Assembly: GCA_000727475.1 (NCBI GenBank)
Contig: KL647294.1
Location: 2,968,848-3,032,847, forward strand
DNA from: Sarcocystis neurona
Lineage: Eukaryota > Apicomplexa > Conoidasida > Eucoccidiorida > Sarcocystidae
Direction: 5' to 3'
DNA length: 64,000 nucleotides
Each line of letters begins with the position of its first letter. Within the stretch, counting starts at the first letter, position 1. Position numbers and translations under genes: made by a program. A model generated the notes under the pieces. That model did no database searches. It had not been told where the DNA came from and was given only the letters and a program-made list of their open reading frames with translations. Shown in pieces: positions 12,998 to 27,300 of the stretch.

Positions 12998-15900
12998 GAT
13001 GCACTACGCTGTTTTTGCTTCTTTCGCTCCCGCTGCTGTTCCTCTTGCTGAGACGACGGCGAGGCTGCTGATGCTGCTGCGGCTGCGGATACTCGAGACG
13101 TTGCGGTCGTTAGTACCCAACTTGCTGGTGCAGCTGCTTCGGTGGATCACAACGCGCGTCCCTTCTGCTGACGCTGCACTTCACCACTGGCGGCTGCTGC
13201 AGGAGCTGCTGCTGTGTGGAAGTGTGTGCTACTCCGCTGCGGCTGTTGCACCCGATTGAGCACGAAGTAAAAATGACAGATATGCAGCAGCAGGAAGAAA
13301 GAACAAAGAGAGGCACCGAGATAACCCCGCAGCACAGCAGCAGTAGCAGGCAGTACGGCTGCGGAACGCGATAATCAGAAGGGGCAGCAGGGGCACGAGT
13401 GTGAACACGGGAGAGCGGCAGCAGCAGCGGCAGAACGGATGTGGTGAGAGGCCAGACCTAAAGCACAAAACAGAGTGAGAACAAGGGAAGACGCAGTGGA
13501 GAAGCGAGAGCTGTGTTGGTGCCGGCGGAAAAAACTGTGGAAGGCGCTGTGGCAGACAACACTGCGGAGGAATGCGAAGCGAGGGACGTCATAGAGGCTG
13601 GAGAAGCTGAAGGGGACTCCTGCTGTAGTTGTAGTCAGTGTTGCGCCTTTGCAGGAACAGCAGGCGCAGCGACACCTGCTGCAGCACGCGGTGGCGAGGT
13701 CTGCGTGCAGCCGCACTGCAACACCAGCACAACAGCCACAAACCTCGAGCAGCAACCCCAGTCTACCTCACAAAGTAAGCCGCAGCAGCCGCAGCACTCT
13801 CAAAACCAGTCGTTTCTGATTCATACCAGGGAGCCACACAGGGAAATTTTGCCAGGGGAGCCGCAGGAAAAGCATCAGCGGCAGCTGCAGCCCGAGCCCC
13901 CCCGCCGTGGAGGACGCAGAGCGACAACGAAGCACCAGCAGCGCAGGAGCGACAGCCGGAGCGACGGGGGTGGTTGTGGGGGCAGAACCTACTCTTCTTT
14001 ATCCCCAGCAGCGGAGCAGCCGGAGGCGCAGAATTTGAGGCTGGGCACCAGATACAGTAGTGGGTAGCAAGAACAACACGTGCAACGGAGCGCCTGCCGG
14101 AAGAAGAGCGGTACGAGGAGAGCGAGTCTACACGTGCCAGAACCCCAGCGATTACACTAGTACTTGCGATACGTGACGGGCTAGTAAAGATCTCGTCAAA
14201 ATCGCGTTTGCAGGCTACAAGGGATGACCACGGCTCCACGAATTCCATCAGACCGTAAACAGCAGCTGCCGCAGCCCGACGTGCACACGGCATGAACGAC
14301 GTGGAGGAAGAGGGACAGGAAGAGTGATAGCAGGGGCAGCACCGTCAGTATCTGTGCTTCTCAGCGTGCTGCGCCTGCTTCTCGTATGCAGAAACGACGC
14401 CATCCCATCATGTGTTCTGAGTCTGGTACAACGCCGCTGTTGCTAGCTTGCTGCTTTCCAGCTGCAGCTGTCGGCTCTGGCGCTGTTACTGCTATTCAGG
14501 TGCACCTACCACCACCCGTGCTGCCAGGCTCGCATACTGTTGGAAGTACCGCTTCTGACACATACGCATCGCATTGGAGAAACAGCAGAGGTCGCACGCC
14601 AGCAGCGGCATGCCGCCGCACAAGCAGATAAACCCCGAACAAAATAGCACCACAAGCAACAGCCGCAGCTTTAAACGCACGCGGAACGGGTACCGCTGAT
14701 GTACGTGCCCTGTAGCCAATGTGGTGGGGTAACGTCAGTATGATCAACGGCAACGGCTGCAGGAGGAGTGGCAGCCGAAAGAACAAACAGTAGGACGGGG
14801 AGACACACTGGGAGAGGAGCCGGCGCACGAGCAGCATACACAGCACCAGCAAATTACGCTTCAGACGCAAAAATAATTGCAGAAGCGGCGTAGACACGAG
14901 CAGCACACTCGCAGTAGCTGCACAAGCACAACGAGGAAAAGCGGCTGCATTCCAAACCGCCCGCTTCCGGAACATCATCACAACAGCAGCGAACCTGCAG
15001 CATTGCCGCAGCGCCGCAGACATCGTACTCTCCGGCGCAGCACTCGATGCTATGCTCAAGGGATGTCCCAAATGTCTACGGCACTGCGATACGCGCTGCA
15101 CGTATGTTCAGATATATGCAAGTGAAATACTACGTGTGTGTCTGTGTTGTGTGTGCATTACATGTGTGTCAGCCTAGTCCCGTATACGTACCGATTTTTC
15201 GATGCTGGAAGGACTACTACCAGTGTATATAATTACGCAGTCTCCATGAACATGTAGTTAAGTGCGTACGTTTCTTCATCCCTAATTAGATGTATATCTG
15301 TAAACAGTATATGCAAATACATCTATTCATTGTGCGATTGTTTCTCGACGTACATATGTATTGCTACGCATACACACACTGCATGTGTAGGTAAATATTA
15401 GGTGTTGTATGTACATGAATAGACGCAAGTATTCCTCTCCGTAGCTTACTTCCTAGCGCCCACGTCTGCTAATTCACAGCATACTCTTGGATATATGCGT
15501 ACGCGCGTGCATGCCTTCGGGTATGTGCGTGTACGTGTATGCTCAAATGGCTACTTAACCTCCACAACAAACACAACAATAGTTTCGCGACTGTAGGTCT
15601 AAACGGTATGCAAGCATATGGAAATACACGTACGTTAGCATGTATGCACGTACGTGTACTAGCTGTATATATGTGTTCAAATATGTGTACGTTGACATCC
15701 ATATATATATATATATATATATATGTATAACAGAGATGTACAGATAGACCTCACCTGTCACACACATGCGCAGAGACGAACGCGAACGCAAACCAATATA
15801 TTTTTCTGCATTTTTTATGGCATATAGGACGTACCTGTACATATATATACATATATATATACACGCATAAATGAGTTCAGCTGCACTTGAATACCCCCTG

Positions 15901-16436
15901 TCGAGTACAACATCAGCGATGCAAGTTTTCGGCACGGCCCACACGTGGTTAACCTTCTGTTTGCAGGCACCCGACACATTAATTAATATATCACGTATGC
16001 TTGTGTGTACATATCGCTTATGTGTACAGTTATATATATATACATATATATATATGTATATGTATATATAATAACGTATATACGTATGTATATACATGTG
16101 CAATCCTGATTGGAGAAGTTTATAGCCAGAGATCTTTGTGGCAGGCCGTGCTACAAGCATATTTGTGTATCTCCGTAGACGTGTGCATACGGACGTACAC
16201 CCGTCTACGAGATAGTAGTTGAGTGCGTCCAACACTTGAGGAAGAGATACACATTGCAAGTCGTATGTATGTAAGACCTTTCTCTCTCCACTGTGAATGT
16301 GCCAATATCAAACATGATAATAGATGTACTGCGGGCTGTATACGTTCAAAGTCTGAAGGTACACGTAGTCAACGTAGACTTGACACACGATTTCACCAGA
16401 AGTTCCTCGACATCGCCGGAAGACCACACCAGTGTG

Positions 16437-16576
16437 TGCGTGATGACGCTTCTTACTCGATTCAGAAACGTTGCGTGATGACGCTTCTTACTCGATTCAG
16501 AAACGCTGCGTGATGACGCTTCTTACTCGTATCAGAAACGTTGCGTGATGACGCTTCTTACTCGATTCAGAAACGT
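16437..16576. repeat. 35-bp minisatellite, four tandem copies
   Basis: Four head-to-tail copies start at 16437, 16472, 16507 and 16542, each exactly 35 bp and beginning TGCGTGATGACGCTTCTTAC. The copies differ at only a few positions; the third reads CTCGTATCAG where the others read CTCGATTCAG. The near-identity suggests recent expansion. Since 35 is not a multiple of three, this is not a protein repeat. Confidence 0.93.
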
Positions 16577-19500
16577 AAGTCGATGGCACATATCTACTGC
16601 TGGCAACGTATGTACACTTTTTATTGTACTCGAGGACGAGGCTCAAGTAGAAAACAACTACGTGACCTACCCGAAGAATCCCCGATTATCATGATTATCT
16701 TTATTATATTCACTCTATGTCAAGTCTAGGTACAATTTGATGACGCAGGTGTACTCCCATAGGCGCGGAAGAGAATATTGCCGGGATTGCGTGATTCTCT
16801 GTACGTATATCTATATATGTATATATATATTATGGTACACTATTGTCTACAGACGTACAAAGTGTACACACGTTTTATATAGACGTTTCTACAGCTAGAA
16901 ACTTTGACGTAGAGAAGATGGTGTGTTTCTACCTCTCCCTACATATATATTTGTACGAGGGCCTCCTTTTCTTTCCTATCTTACACGTCAACATACAAAA
17001 TGGATCAACCGCGTCCATATATATATGCATGTACTTCTCAGACATGCACTACAGGCCACATCCAGATATATATATATGTATGTATATCCGTCTCTTCTCT
17101 CTGTATTTTACTCTGCGAACACAACTTCGCAGGTCCCCTAGAGCAGTGCCTTCCAAAAACGTCAGTTCCGATACATGTGTCACGTGGAAGTGACTCTATT
17201 GTACTTCTCTTTCTCTCCTGCACACTTGTGCACAAGGAGGGCCTCGCAACATAGACAATTTCGCTGCCCCTTTCTGCAGCAGTTCATTTCGTGCAACTGC
17301 CCTCCCCGTAACTTGGCACAGATACATTCGCTGGTGCCTCGTCTCCTTCTCTTGCACGAATGCGTGGTTCTGGCATTATTTTCCGTGGCTTACTGGACGC
17401 TGTTTTTCTTCACTTTCGCGTGGGAACTACAGTTGCCTTACTTTGACAAACTGTTTCTCGAATCTTTCGGCATACAGTTGATCCACTTTCTTTCCCCTTC
17501 AACATCTCACCTCCTCTTTCCGTAGGGACTGAAACATGAATACACCTTTTTCGTGCTGTCACTGGGAAACAATCCTTTGTGAGGTGCACAAACACTTATG
17601 TTTTTCTTACGTCCCTTACTGCCTCATTTAGCCCTCTCTTCCATCTGAAGCTGCCGTCCTGTTGTGCACTGCACAGAGGATTCTCTCTCATTTTGGTTTG
17701 TCCCTAGCTGCCCTAGCTGCCGTATCCAGCTGTTTTGTGACCCTCTTGCAGAAAATTATGTCATGATAAGGAACAGCAGACCACACCTGATTTCTCCAAA
17801 AACTAGTAACAGCCCAACACCAATTTTAGTTCCAGAGTTGTCGTTTCCGTACTGCTGGATACACGAGTCAAGTCCCCTTCTCTTTCACTCTCATTTTATT
17901 ACGATTGCAATCTAACGGTTCGCGAAAAAGACACCCTCTTATGCCCTTCCTATCCTGGTTCTTTAGGTCCGCCCTTGCTGACTGCAACGGTTAGCCCTCC
18001 CTATCACGTTGCCGGTGAGCATGAAACTGCATTCCTTATACGTGCATCTGGCGATATTCTATGCATACACATTAGAATATGTAATCCACGTATGCGTATG
18101 CACAGAATATTGGCAGACCTAACGCGACACCCGGTTACGAGCTCACCTCTCTCTCTGCCTCGCCAAACACCAAAAAGGAGATTTCTAAAGGAATGTAGAG
18201 ATGTCGAAACACATAGGTACGTATCCTTAGATATATACGTGTATATATTTATGCTGTGTCTCAAAGACTCACACACTTTGTGAACAACGGAAAAGTGCGC
18301 CTCTCCCATCAAAGCAACGTGGTCACTCGAAGCAAGGGCATTCCCTTGGGTACGGGGTCTATTCAGTAGTCAGCAAAACCACGTAGGACAAAACCACATT
18401 CGTAGTCGTAGGAGAAAGTCTGTGAGTGAACAGGAATAGGTACACACGGGCGCTGAGACATAGAGTAGAGGGCTCTCTACAGGACTACTTGGATAGTGTG
18501 GGTAGTGTAAGACGTGTCTACTGTCATGGGTAGAAGTGTAGTGTAAACGACGCCTGTACAATAGAATACGTAATGCATAAATAGTGTAGACGCTGATCTC
18601 CACCTCTGTATATGTAGACACCCATACACAGAGTGAGTGTAAAGGCGCCTCTATATTTTAACATGTACATTTATATATATATATATATGTATATATACAT
18701 GTATATTCATATATGTATGTACGTATGTATATGTATATGTATCTACATATATGTGTACATACATACACGCGTCTTCAGTGTGGTGCAGTGTGACGCATGG
18801 GAATACACAGATTGTGTGAGCGTGTGCATGGACGCCTACGCCTGTATGTTTGTATATATATATATATGTGTATGTACTTTAATGCTCGAGTGTATGTACA
18901 GTCAGTTTTCTCCTTTATGCACAGAGGGACAAAATGGGTATACACGCACACCAACACACCTTGAACTTGAACTGGGTGGACACTTCCGTATATCTTTGTC
19001 TCTCTATCCACATCTGGGTATAAAAGTGCATTCGTATTATAGTTTTCGTGCTACACAGCGGTCGTTTATGTGTCTAGCTCACCCGTGTGCGCTTCCGTTG
19101 AAACATGCGGTTCTGCGCGGGGCGGCCTTTCGAGAAATAACTTTTTCCCTCTCTACGTGTTTCTTTTTCCTTTCCCCTCTTTCGACACTTGCGCTTCTGG
19201 CCGTTTTTGCCTTTCCCCCCGTTTCGTTTCCTTTTCTCTTTGCTTCTACTGAGCCTCTGCATCGCTTTTGCAAGAGCTCACCGTGCGGTCATAAAGTTGT
19301 GTCTGCGTAGACTTTTAAGGAATTTTCGCGCTTTGTTCCAATTCGGCATTGCCAAAACCCTTTTTTTCCTCCTCTCCCGCTGTCTTCTGACTTCGTGGAA
19401 AGACAATGCTATATAGGCGCGTAGGAATGCGCAGTCTTCTGTAGACGCAGCATCCACGCAGATAACCACAAGAAGATAACGCCAGTGTAGCGTCTCCCTA

Positions 19501-20046
19501 CCTATCGTCGTGTAGGTGGTTTTTTTTTGCACTTACATACAGAAGCCTATACGCCTGAATATTTTGTTATCCGTTCACATGCCCCACAGCTGCTGTTGTC
19601 GTTGTCTCTTCTTTTCCACAACTATCTCGGCGCGCACTCATTTCCGGCGATATACCCACCGGTGTCTATGTTGACGCGCATATAGTTGAATCCACCAAAT
19701 TTTTGTGTATGTGCTCGCATTCATCGTCTCAATTCTCTCTGCACTTCTACACATGCACATGTGTGTCTATAAACGTATGCAGGCGCATCTCCCACCCCGG
19801 TACACACAAGTGTGGAGATTTACCTTTCTATTGATGCGAAGTCGCCTCCGCTTCACGATATTTCGCTCTCCCTACCTTTTCCCACGTATTTACTCTTACC
19901 ACTTCCGTCTTTATCTGCGCCTTCACCTTCTGCACCCATACGTATATATATATATGTGGATAGGTCCCAACTGCCCAGACACATCTATACATGCGTATAT
20001 ACGTACGTACGTTACAGTGCGTACATGCGTAGACTGATACACGCGC

Positions 20047-20360
20047 ATGTGTGCGTATGTACACGCCTACATGTACATACATATTTGCACATATATGTAT
20101 ATACGTATATATATATGTATATACATATGCATACGCACCCTATGTATATACATATACGGACGTACATATATATATATATATGTACATATGCATACATATA
20201 CTCATACACACACATACCTACATATCCGTACGTACACGTATATGTATATATATATGTTATACATGCATATGAATCTACAAACGGACTTATACATATGTGC
20301 GTACACATACATGCATACAGACATAAATGCAAATACGTGCACATATATACATGTATATGC
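20047..20360. repeat. TA / TGTACATA microsatellite block
   Basis: This is a long run of alternating TA, TGTA, TACG and CATA units without a fixed period. It is typical of the AT-rich repeat blocks seen throughout the window and explains the Tyr/Ile/His-rich open frames in all phases here. Confidence 0.8.
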
Positions 20361-20439
20361 AGAAAGCGTATCCCTGAGCCTACACCCAACATCTGTATTA
20401 TTTATTCACTTTGTGGTGGCTGCCGCTCCTCCAGCTGGG

Positions 20440-20960
20440 GGACATCTCTTTCTCGACTGTATTCGTTTTTCGATTATCTTGTGTGTGCGTGCCCTCCGGC
20501 TTTCCCTCCTTCTTCTTCGTTCCCTTCCTTTTCGAGTATTTTTCCTACTTCTCCTCCCCTATTCTTGTTAGTCTGCAATTCTCTTTTTTCCTTCTTTTCC
20601 TCTCGTCGAGATCCACTTATTCCGCCCTTTTCTCTCCCTTCTCTTTTTCCAACTTCCTCCGACTCCTTCGTTTCAAATCGGTGTCTTCCCCGTTCGTCTT
20701 TTTGTCTTGCTGTCCATCGTCTTCTCCGTACTATTCGTCTCTTCACGCTCTTTCACTCTTCTTGGCTACTCGTTGAATTCTTGTGTCTTTCTGTCCTCCC
20801 TCCCAGCGGCGCTTCTCTTCCTTCTTATTTCTCTGTTTTTATCGTCCAGGTGCTAGTCTTCTTTCTTCCTCTCTCTTCTTCGTCTGTTTTCCTCAAACAT
20901 TTCTCCTACTTTCTGCTTCCCCTCGCCTCTTCTGCTTCCGTTTCGCTCTGCGTGACTCGT
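20440..20960 (+). other. Polypyrimidine-rich tract upstream of the carrier gene
   Basis: About 500 bp are dominated by C and T on the plus strand, which is the coding strand of the following gene, and end in TTTGCAG. Similar coding-strand pyrimidine tracts precede the acceptor of carrier exon 2 (about 24395-24560) and RanBP1 exon 2. I infer that this is intron sequence ahead of an acceptor, or a 5' untranslated region. Confidence 0.45.
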
Positions 20961-21364
20961 GAACGCCTTTGCAGCTGCTGCTGACCTGCTGCGTCTACTG
21001 CTCTGCTGGAGCTGTTGCACCACTGCTGCCCGAATTTCTACACTGCTGCTGTTGTTCTACCGCTGCTGTCACTGCTGTCCTGCTGCTGCCGTTGCTGTAC
21101 TGCTGCCGCTGTTGCTGTACTGCTATTACTACACTGCAGGTGCCGCTGCTATTATCCTGCAACAGCTCTTGCTACACCGCAGCTGTTAGTGCCCTCGTGC
21201 TGTTGCTGTTTTTATTGCTCAGCCGGTGGTGCTGGTGTTGTTCGGCTCTTTTTCTCTCTGCAGGTGTTCCTCTGCTGCTGCAGCAGCAGCTGCTGCCGTT
21301 CCTGTGCTGCTACCGCTGTTCCTGTGCTGCTGCTGCTGCTGCTCCTCTGCTGCTGCTGCTGCTG

Positions 21365-24300
21365 ATGGATACCATGACGCTGGAGCTGCAGCAGCTGCTT
21401 CTCCTCACTGCCCACCGTCCTCCCTCGCAGGACCCCGGCCTTGAGCCTTCTGCTACTTGTGTGTCTTCATGCACTGCTGCCGCTTCGTCTTTTTCTTTTT
21501 CTGCTCCTCCTTCCGCCCCGTCTCCCTCTCCGCCTCCTCTTTCACTTCTCTCTCCCTCCGGCTCCTGCACGGCTGCTGACGTCGCTGCTGCATCCGTTTT
21601 AAAGTCTACTCCTTTTTCTGCTGCTCCTCTGTACGCGTCCTCCTCTCCAGCTGGCTTACACCGCTGGTGGCCCGCTTCTACTTTTCCTTCCGCGGCTGCT
21701 GCTGCTTCATCTGCGACTTCTCCAGCTGTCACTTCTGCTGCACTTTCTCTTCCTTCGCCTTCTGCAGCAGCCGCTGCTGTGTCTTCTTCCCCCGTGTCTG
21801 CTCAACGACAGCGACAGAAACAGCAACAGCAGCACCTCTGCCAACCACAGATCCAACAGCAGCGCACCCAACAATTGCGCTTGATCCATATGCAGCAACA
21901 GCAGCAGCAGGAACAGCAGCAGCCGCAGCCACAAAAGCTGCGGACACATACACAGCAGCAGACAAGTCAGCAGCAGCGGAAGCAGCAAGGGAATCACGAG
22001 AAACAGAAGCAGTACCACCTGCGCTACCTCTTTCCTTCCGTAGGGCTTTATACTCTTGCTTCAGCAGTTCCCTGCAGTTCTTCCACTCACAACCCCACTT
22101 CTCCTGTTGTCACTCGGCCTTCTGCTGCTTCTGCTTGTCTCCCGCCTGGTGCTCCACCTGCGGTTGTGACTAATACGTGCGTTGCCGGCAGTGCTGCTGC
22201 TGCTGCCGTTACTTCTGCATCTTCGCCTACGTGTCGTCCGCATGGCGCTGCTGCCGCTGTTGCTTCCGTCTCTGCTGCTGCGACCCCTGCTGCTGCTGGT
22301 TCTTCCTGTTTAACTGCGGGTGCTCCGCTCCTCGCAGCAGCTGTTGCTGCTTCTGGACATGCAAGTGCTGCTTCTCCTTCGGCTACTGCTACCGCTTCTC
22401 CTATACCGGCTGCTGCCGCTACTTCCGCCTCCACTTCCTCCTCCTCCTCGTCTAGACAGTCTGTTTCTTCAGCTACAGGGTCACGTTTCTCTTCTGCTGA
22501 AGCTGCCGCTGTTCCCCAGTGTTGTCGCACTGCACCGTTTCTCTCTTTTTTCACTTCTTCTCCGCCCCGTGGTACCTCTCCTTCAGGAGCTGCTGTTGCT
22601 GCTTCTGACCACTGCAGGCGCGCTCCTGCTGCTTTCTCCGTCCCCCTTGCTCTCTCTGTTGCTCTTGCTCCTCGCCCACGGTCACCTGCTGCTGCTGCTT
22701 CTTGCGGGAGCAAAGACTCAGCAGCAGTTCTAGCGCCGGTGAAGCAGATGACGCAGAAGCCGACGCAACAAAGGGGAGAGACGAAGCAGCAGCAGCAGCA
22801 TGCGGATGAGAACAACAGTGAGAGTTGGCGACGGAGGCGACAGCAGGGACAGCAGTTTTGTTGGGATGCGCAGGAACAACAACAGCAGCAGACACAGCGG
22901 CCCCGGCAGCAGCAGGAGCAGCAGTGGCAGAGGGACTCGCAGGAGCAGCACGCGCAGCAGCAGAAGAAGACATTGCTGGAGCCACGTGAGGAGGAGGAGG
23001 AGCACCAGGGGGACGTGAAGCAACAGCAGGCGCAGCAGCAAGCAACAGGGGAGGGGGAGGTACAGCAGGGAAGAGACGCGAAGCAGCAACAGCAGCGGGA
23101 GAGGGAAGAGAAGGAGAAGGAGCACCAGGTCCGAAGGCAGCGATGGAATGCCGGCGTAGCAGGCGCCGTCGGCGGGACATGTGCTGCTGCTTTGCTGCAG
23201 CCTCTCGACGTTATAAAAACCCAGCAGCAACAGGTGGCTTCTCAGCTCTTTTTTTGCATTCCTTCTTTGCAGCTGCTGGTATTTGCATCTTCATTTGATC
23301 GATTCTCCACGCTTGCGGAGAAATTTATGAATTTATGTGTATACAGAGGGACGCACAAAGAGGAAGAGAAAGAGAGGGAGACACTAATAGACAACTGGAT
23401 CCACGGGTGTAGATTCAGCCGTCCCTCGCGGTATAAACATCTGCCTACGCACGTCTAGACACGTAGATGTGCATCCCTCTCTCTATCTGTCTTTCCGTTC
23501 GTGGGGCTCTGTCTCTTCTTCGGGTGAGGTGCGTGCGTCCTGGCACGGGGATTTCTGCCGGTTTATCTAAAAATAAGATATAGTGAGTTGGTGTACATAC
23601 AGAAGCACAGGGATACACGTACAACTTTCAATACGAATGTACTTTTGAGATAGGTGCAGGAGCCTGTATGAATAGATATGCATATATAAGTATATGTACG
23701 GAACAATTTAAAACTCTGTGCCAACGTACAAATATGTGTGTATACGTGTAAGTGTATCTATACGTCTATGTGTATACATTTCTAATCGTCTGTGGCTACG
23801 TTTGCTCATCTATCTATCTATTCATATATATATATATATGCATGTGCGTGCAGGAGCAAAAGTAAATACAGACGTATCTGTATACGTGTATTTGCGTCCA
23901 GAGGAGTTTAGGCGGACACTCATGCGTATATATATGTGTATATAGTTGTTTATACATGCAGGAATGTGTGTATGTCTAGGTGCATGTACATACATGTGCA
24001 TGCGTATGTAAGTGTACGTGTGTTCATTTGCTCAGAAGCATAGACACAGCATACGTGGAAGGCATTACACAGATATATGTTTGTGTTTACCTGCCTCTTT
24101 TTGTGTAACGCAACACAACAAATACATATATGCACGCAAATATACATATATATGTATGTGTGTGTATACACATACGTATATCAGTGCCTACCCTTGTGTA
24201 TAACGCAGCATAACAAATGTATAATATACAAGTAAATATATAGAAATGTATATATTTGTGTGTGCACCTATATATATATATATACACATACATATACGTA

Positions 24301-27300
24301 AATAAGTGTTCTTAGTATGGACGCTGCTGTTAGGGGGTTGTGTGGATTTGCTTCTGCTGCGCGTGACGTAAATGGCCGCACCGCTTTGAAGTAGACGTGG
24401 CGCGAATTTTTTTCCTCTTTTTCCTTTGCGTTTTGTTGACTCCTCTGTCCCGCCCTCTTCGTCACGTTGGTCCTACTCCTCTTTTTCTCCTTTGCTTTTC
24501 TCTCTTCTTCCTTTCTCCTTTCCTATTACCGGCTGCTGCCCTGGCCTCTGCGTGCTGTGCAGCAAATGACGGCTGGGCAGAATTGTCACCCCGCTCAGCA
24601 GCAGCACGACTCCACGCTGCAGAAGACGCGGCAGCGGCAGCAGCATCGACAGGGCATAGAACAGCAGCAGCGGGAACGCGAACGAGTACTGCAGCCGCCG
24701 CAGCAGCAGCAGAATTGTGAGCTGCGGCAAAGTCAGCAGCAGCACCGACGAAGAGAACAGCGTGGGGACGCCTCTTTCCGCAGTGCATGCAAGCGCATCT
24801 ACAAAGTGTGGGGCTGGCGAGGCTTCTGGAGAGGGTTGCTGCCGTCTGTCCTCCGTGTAGGCCCCGGCAGCGCTATCTACTTCTACTCTCTAGATATACT
24901 CTGCGGCACCTGGCCGACTGCTGCAGCTGCTGCGACGCGCCTTCAGACGCTGCTCTTTCGCGCGGACACGCTGGCGCAGCAGGAGCCGCAGGAGCAGCAG
25001 GAGCGCTGCGACAAGCGTGGCGCAGTGCCGGGGGCGTTGCCGGCCCACTTCGGAAGAGCGGCAGCAGGTGCAGCAGAGGTACAAAGATGCGCGGCAGCAG
25101 ACGCAGTAGAAGATAGAGGAAAAGAAGCAGGAGCAACAGAGACAGCAACGGAGACAGGAGGAGAAATTGCTGCAGGGGATGGTGGGGCACGCAGAGTAGG
25201 GAAGCGCCCGCCTCTGGCGGGTCTGCAGCAGCGAAGACAGCAGGAAGAAGAAACAGAGCAGAAAGAGCAGTCGGAGCAGCGTGAGTGGCAGCAGCACACG
25301 GAAGTCGCCCCTGCGTGGTATAATGCGTTTGTTGGAGCGGTCGCACGGGGAATTGCTGTGGTCCTCTTCAACCCACTTTCCGTCCTCAAAACGCGGTTAG
25401 AATCGTCGTGGGTAAGGCATCTTCTGTCTTAGCTGCTGCAGCTGTGGCAACTGGAACCGCTGTAGCAGCCTCTCCTGCGGCTGCTGGTGCTGGCGCATCT
25501 GTGATGCTGGCTGCTGCTGCTCTCCCGGCGCGACTGCTGACGCATACATCAGCAGCGCTGGTGGTTCGGTGCTGCTGTTGATGTATGCCAGCGGTGCTGA
25601 TGAATTGTTTCTGCTGCTGGTGCTAGTTGCACGGCGTCTGCTGCTGCTGCCGTTGCTGCTCGTGGTGGACGCGCTGGTGGTTCTGCTGCTGTCGAGGCTG
25701 CCGCGAGTGCCAGCCGGGGAAGCAAGGACTATCCCTGTTTCCGCTACAGCAACCTCTCTGCCCGCGTTCTTTTGCTACTGTTGGTGCTGCTCCCCTCCCG
25801 CTGCTGTTTCTGGCTCCTGTAGTGATGCGCGTGCTCCTGCTGCTCACGCTACCACTGCCCAGCTGCACCCCTCGTGTGCTGCTACTGCTGCTGGGATTGC
25901 TGCCGGTATTGCTGATACTCTTGCTCGCGTTGCCGCTGCTGCCGGCATTCCCGCTGCTGCTGGCATTGCTGCTGCGCTAGCATTGCTGCTGCTGCTACTG
26001 TGCTGCTGTGACTGCCGCTGTGTTGCTGCTGCTGTGGGGGAGAGCCTATTGTCACTGGCGAAGCCGTCCTTCGTTTACTTTCCGTCAGACGTATAAAACA
26101 TACATCTACGGTGTATATACACTCGGTCTGCAGCGTTTGCATTCCTTACAAAGTGATGTGTAAATTGTATAGCTGCGGTGTATGTACACCCTAGCTGTGG
26201 CCTGTACACATGCAACGATACGTGGGGATGGACACGCGAATTTACGAGGCATACTCATTTTTAATGCCGCATGTGTATCTGTGTACGTGTACCTGTCTCT
26301 GCCGGTACCCTTTAGGCAGCACGTCGCATGTAGAGATATATGTGTAAGCTCAGGTATGCCCAGGTTTTTATGTGTAGTGTACGTACACTCTGTACGCAGC
26401 GTGTTCCCACATACACATATGTATATGTACGTGCTTTTTCTTTTGTTTACGTATGCACGCAGATACCTATACGGTGTGTGTACACCTCACGTCACGCAAA
26501 TACTCGGGTCAGTGTAGAAATCTGCTCGTGATCTGCGTGCACGTCCTGCAGTGTGGATCTAGCCAACAGGCAGTATTCGTCGCGGGTACTCTGTGCATCA
26601 GGGTCTACTACGTGTGTAGTATTTACGGTGTACGTACATCCCGCGAAGGTGCCTTATCTTTGCGTCATGGACACACGGCAGAAATCGCTGTCTTCGCAGC
26701 AGAGACTTTCTCTTGTGTATGTACACAGCAGCACCTACGCCAGGCGTACTTCTCGTACGTGCCCTCTGTATATACACCTGGTGATGGGCAGTCTACATAC
26801 ACACCAGCGTCATTACAAAACACATATGCTGAAGTAGCGTGGATATACCTGCACTGCGCGATGTCCAGCCACCACACACGAAGTGCCTCTTCGTGCGTGT
26901 ACATCCTTCTGTAAGGTACATACACCACCCTGCAAACCTGCCGTCTACAAGTCGCCTTCTAGTACACATATATATATGTATATATATCTCGTTATACCCC
27001 CTGCATGCGGTCACGTATATATATATATGTATATGTGCAGAATAAATAGACGGACAGAGTGTGTATGTCTCGATCTACGCCAGAGGTGGGGCTGGCGTCT
27101 CACGGCTAACCTTATCGGCCAGTGTGCGGTGAATATCCTCCAGCTCTGTGCGGAGTGCGGACACCCTAGGTAAAAAACTGCGTCTATACACAGGGAATGT
27201 GTGTACGGCAGCCACAGATAGACATATCTATGCCTGAGTGACCTGTCAGTTTGGCGGATCTACGGAAAGTCGTACGCACGCGTACACGTAGACAAACACT

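Larger units (their letters stand above)
12998..21364. other. Divergent intergenic region between RanBP1 and the mitochondrial carrier
   Basis: The first exons of two genes face away from each other, so both promoters and 5' untranslated regions should lie here, but I see no core promoter motif to mark. About 13000-15100 is degenerate CTG/CAG sequence, open in several frames. About 15120-20400 is mostly TA/TGTA/TACG microsatellite with less repetitive islands at about 17150-18000, 18260-18640 and 19030-19700. About 20440-20960 is strongly C/T-rich on the plus strand and ends in TTTGCAG near 20973, which may be an acceptor for an unseen 5' exon of the carrier. About 20975-21360 is CTG-rich. 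Confidence 0.6.

Noticed and set aside
17175..17525. Plus-strand open frame of 116 codons with hydrophobic segments
   Set aside because: It starts with ATG and is not repeat-derived, but the DNA is T-rich, which produces Phe/Leu runs by chance. There is no domain and no matching splice signal.
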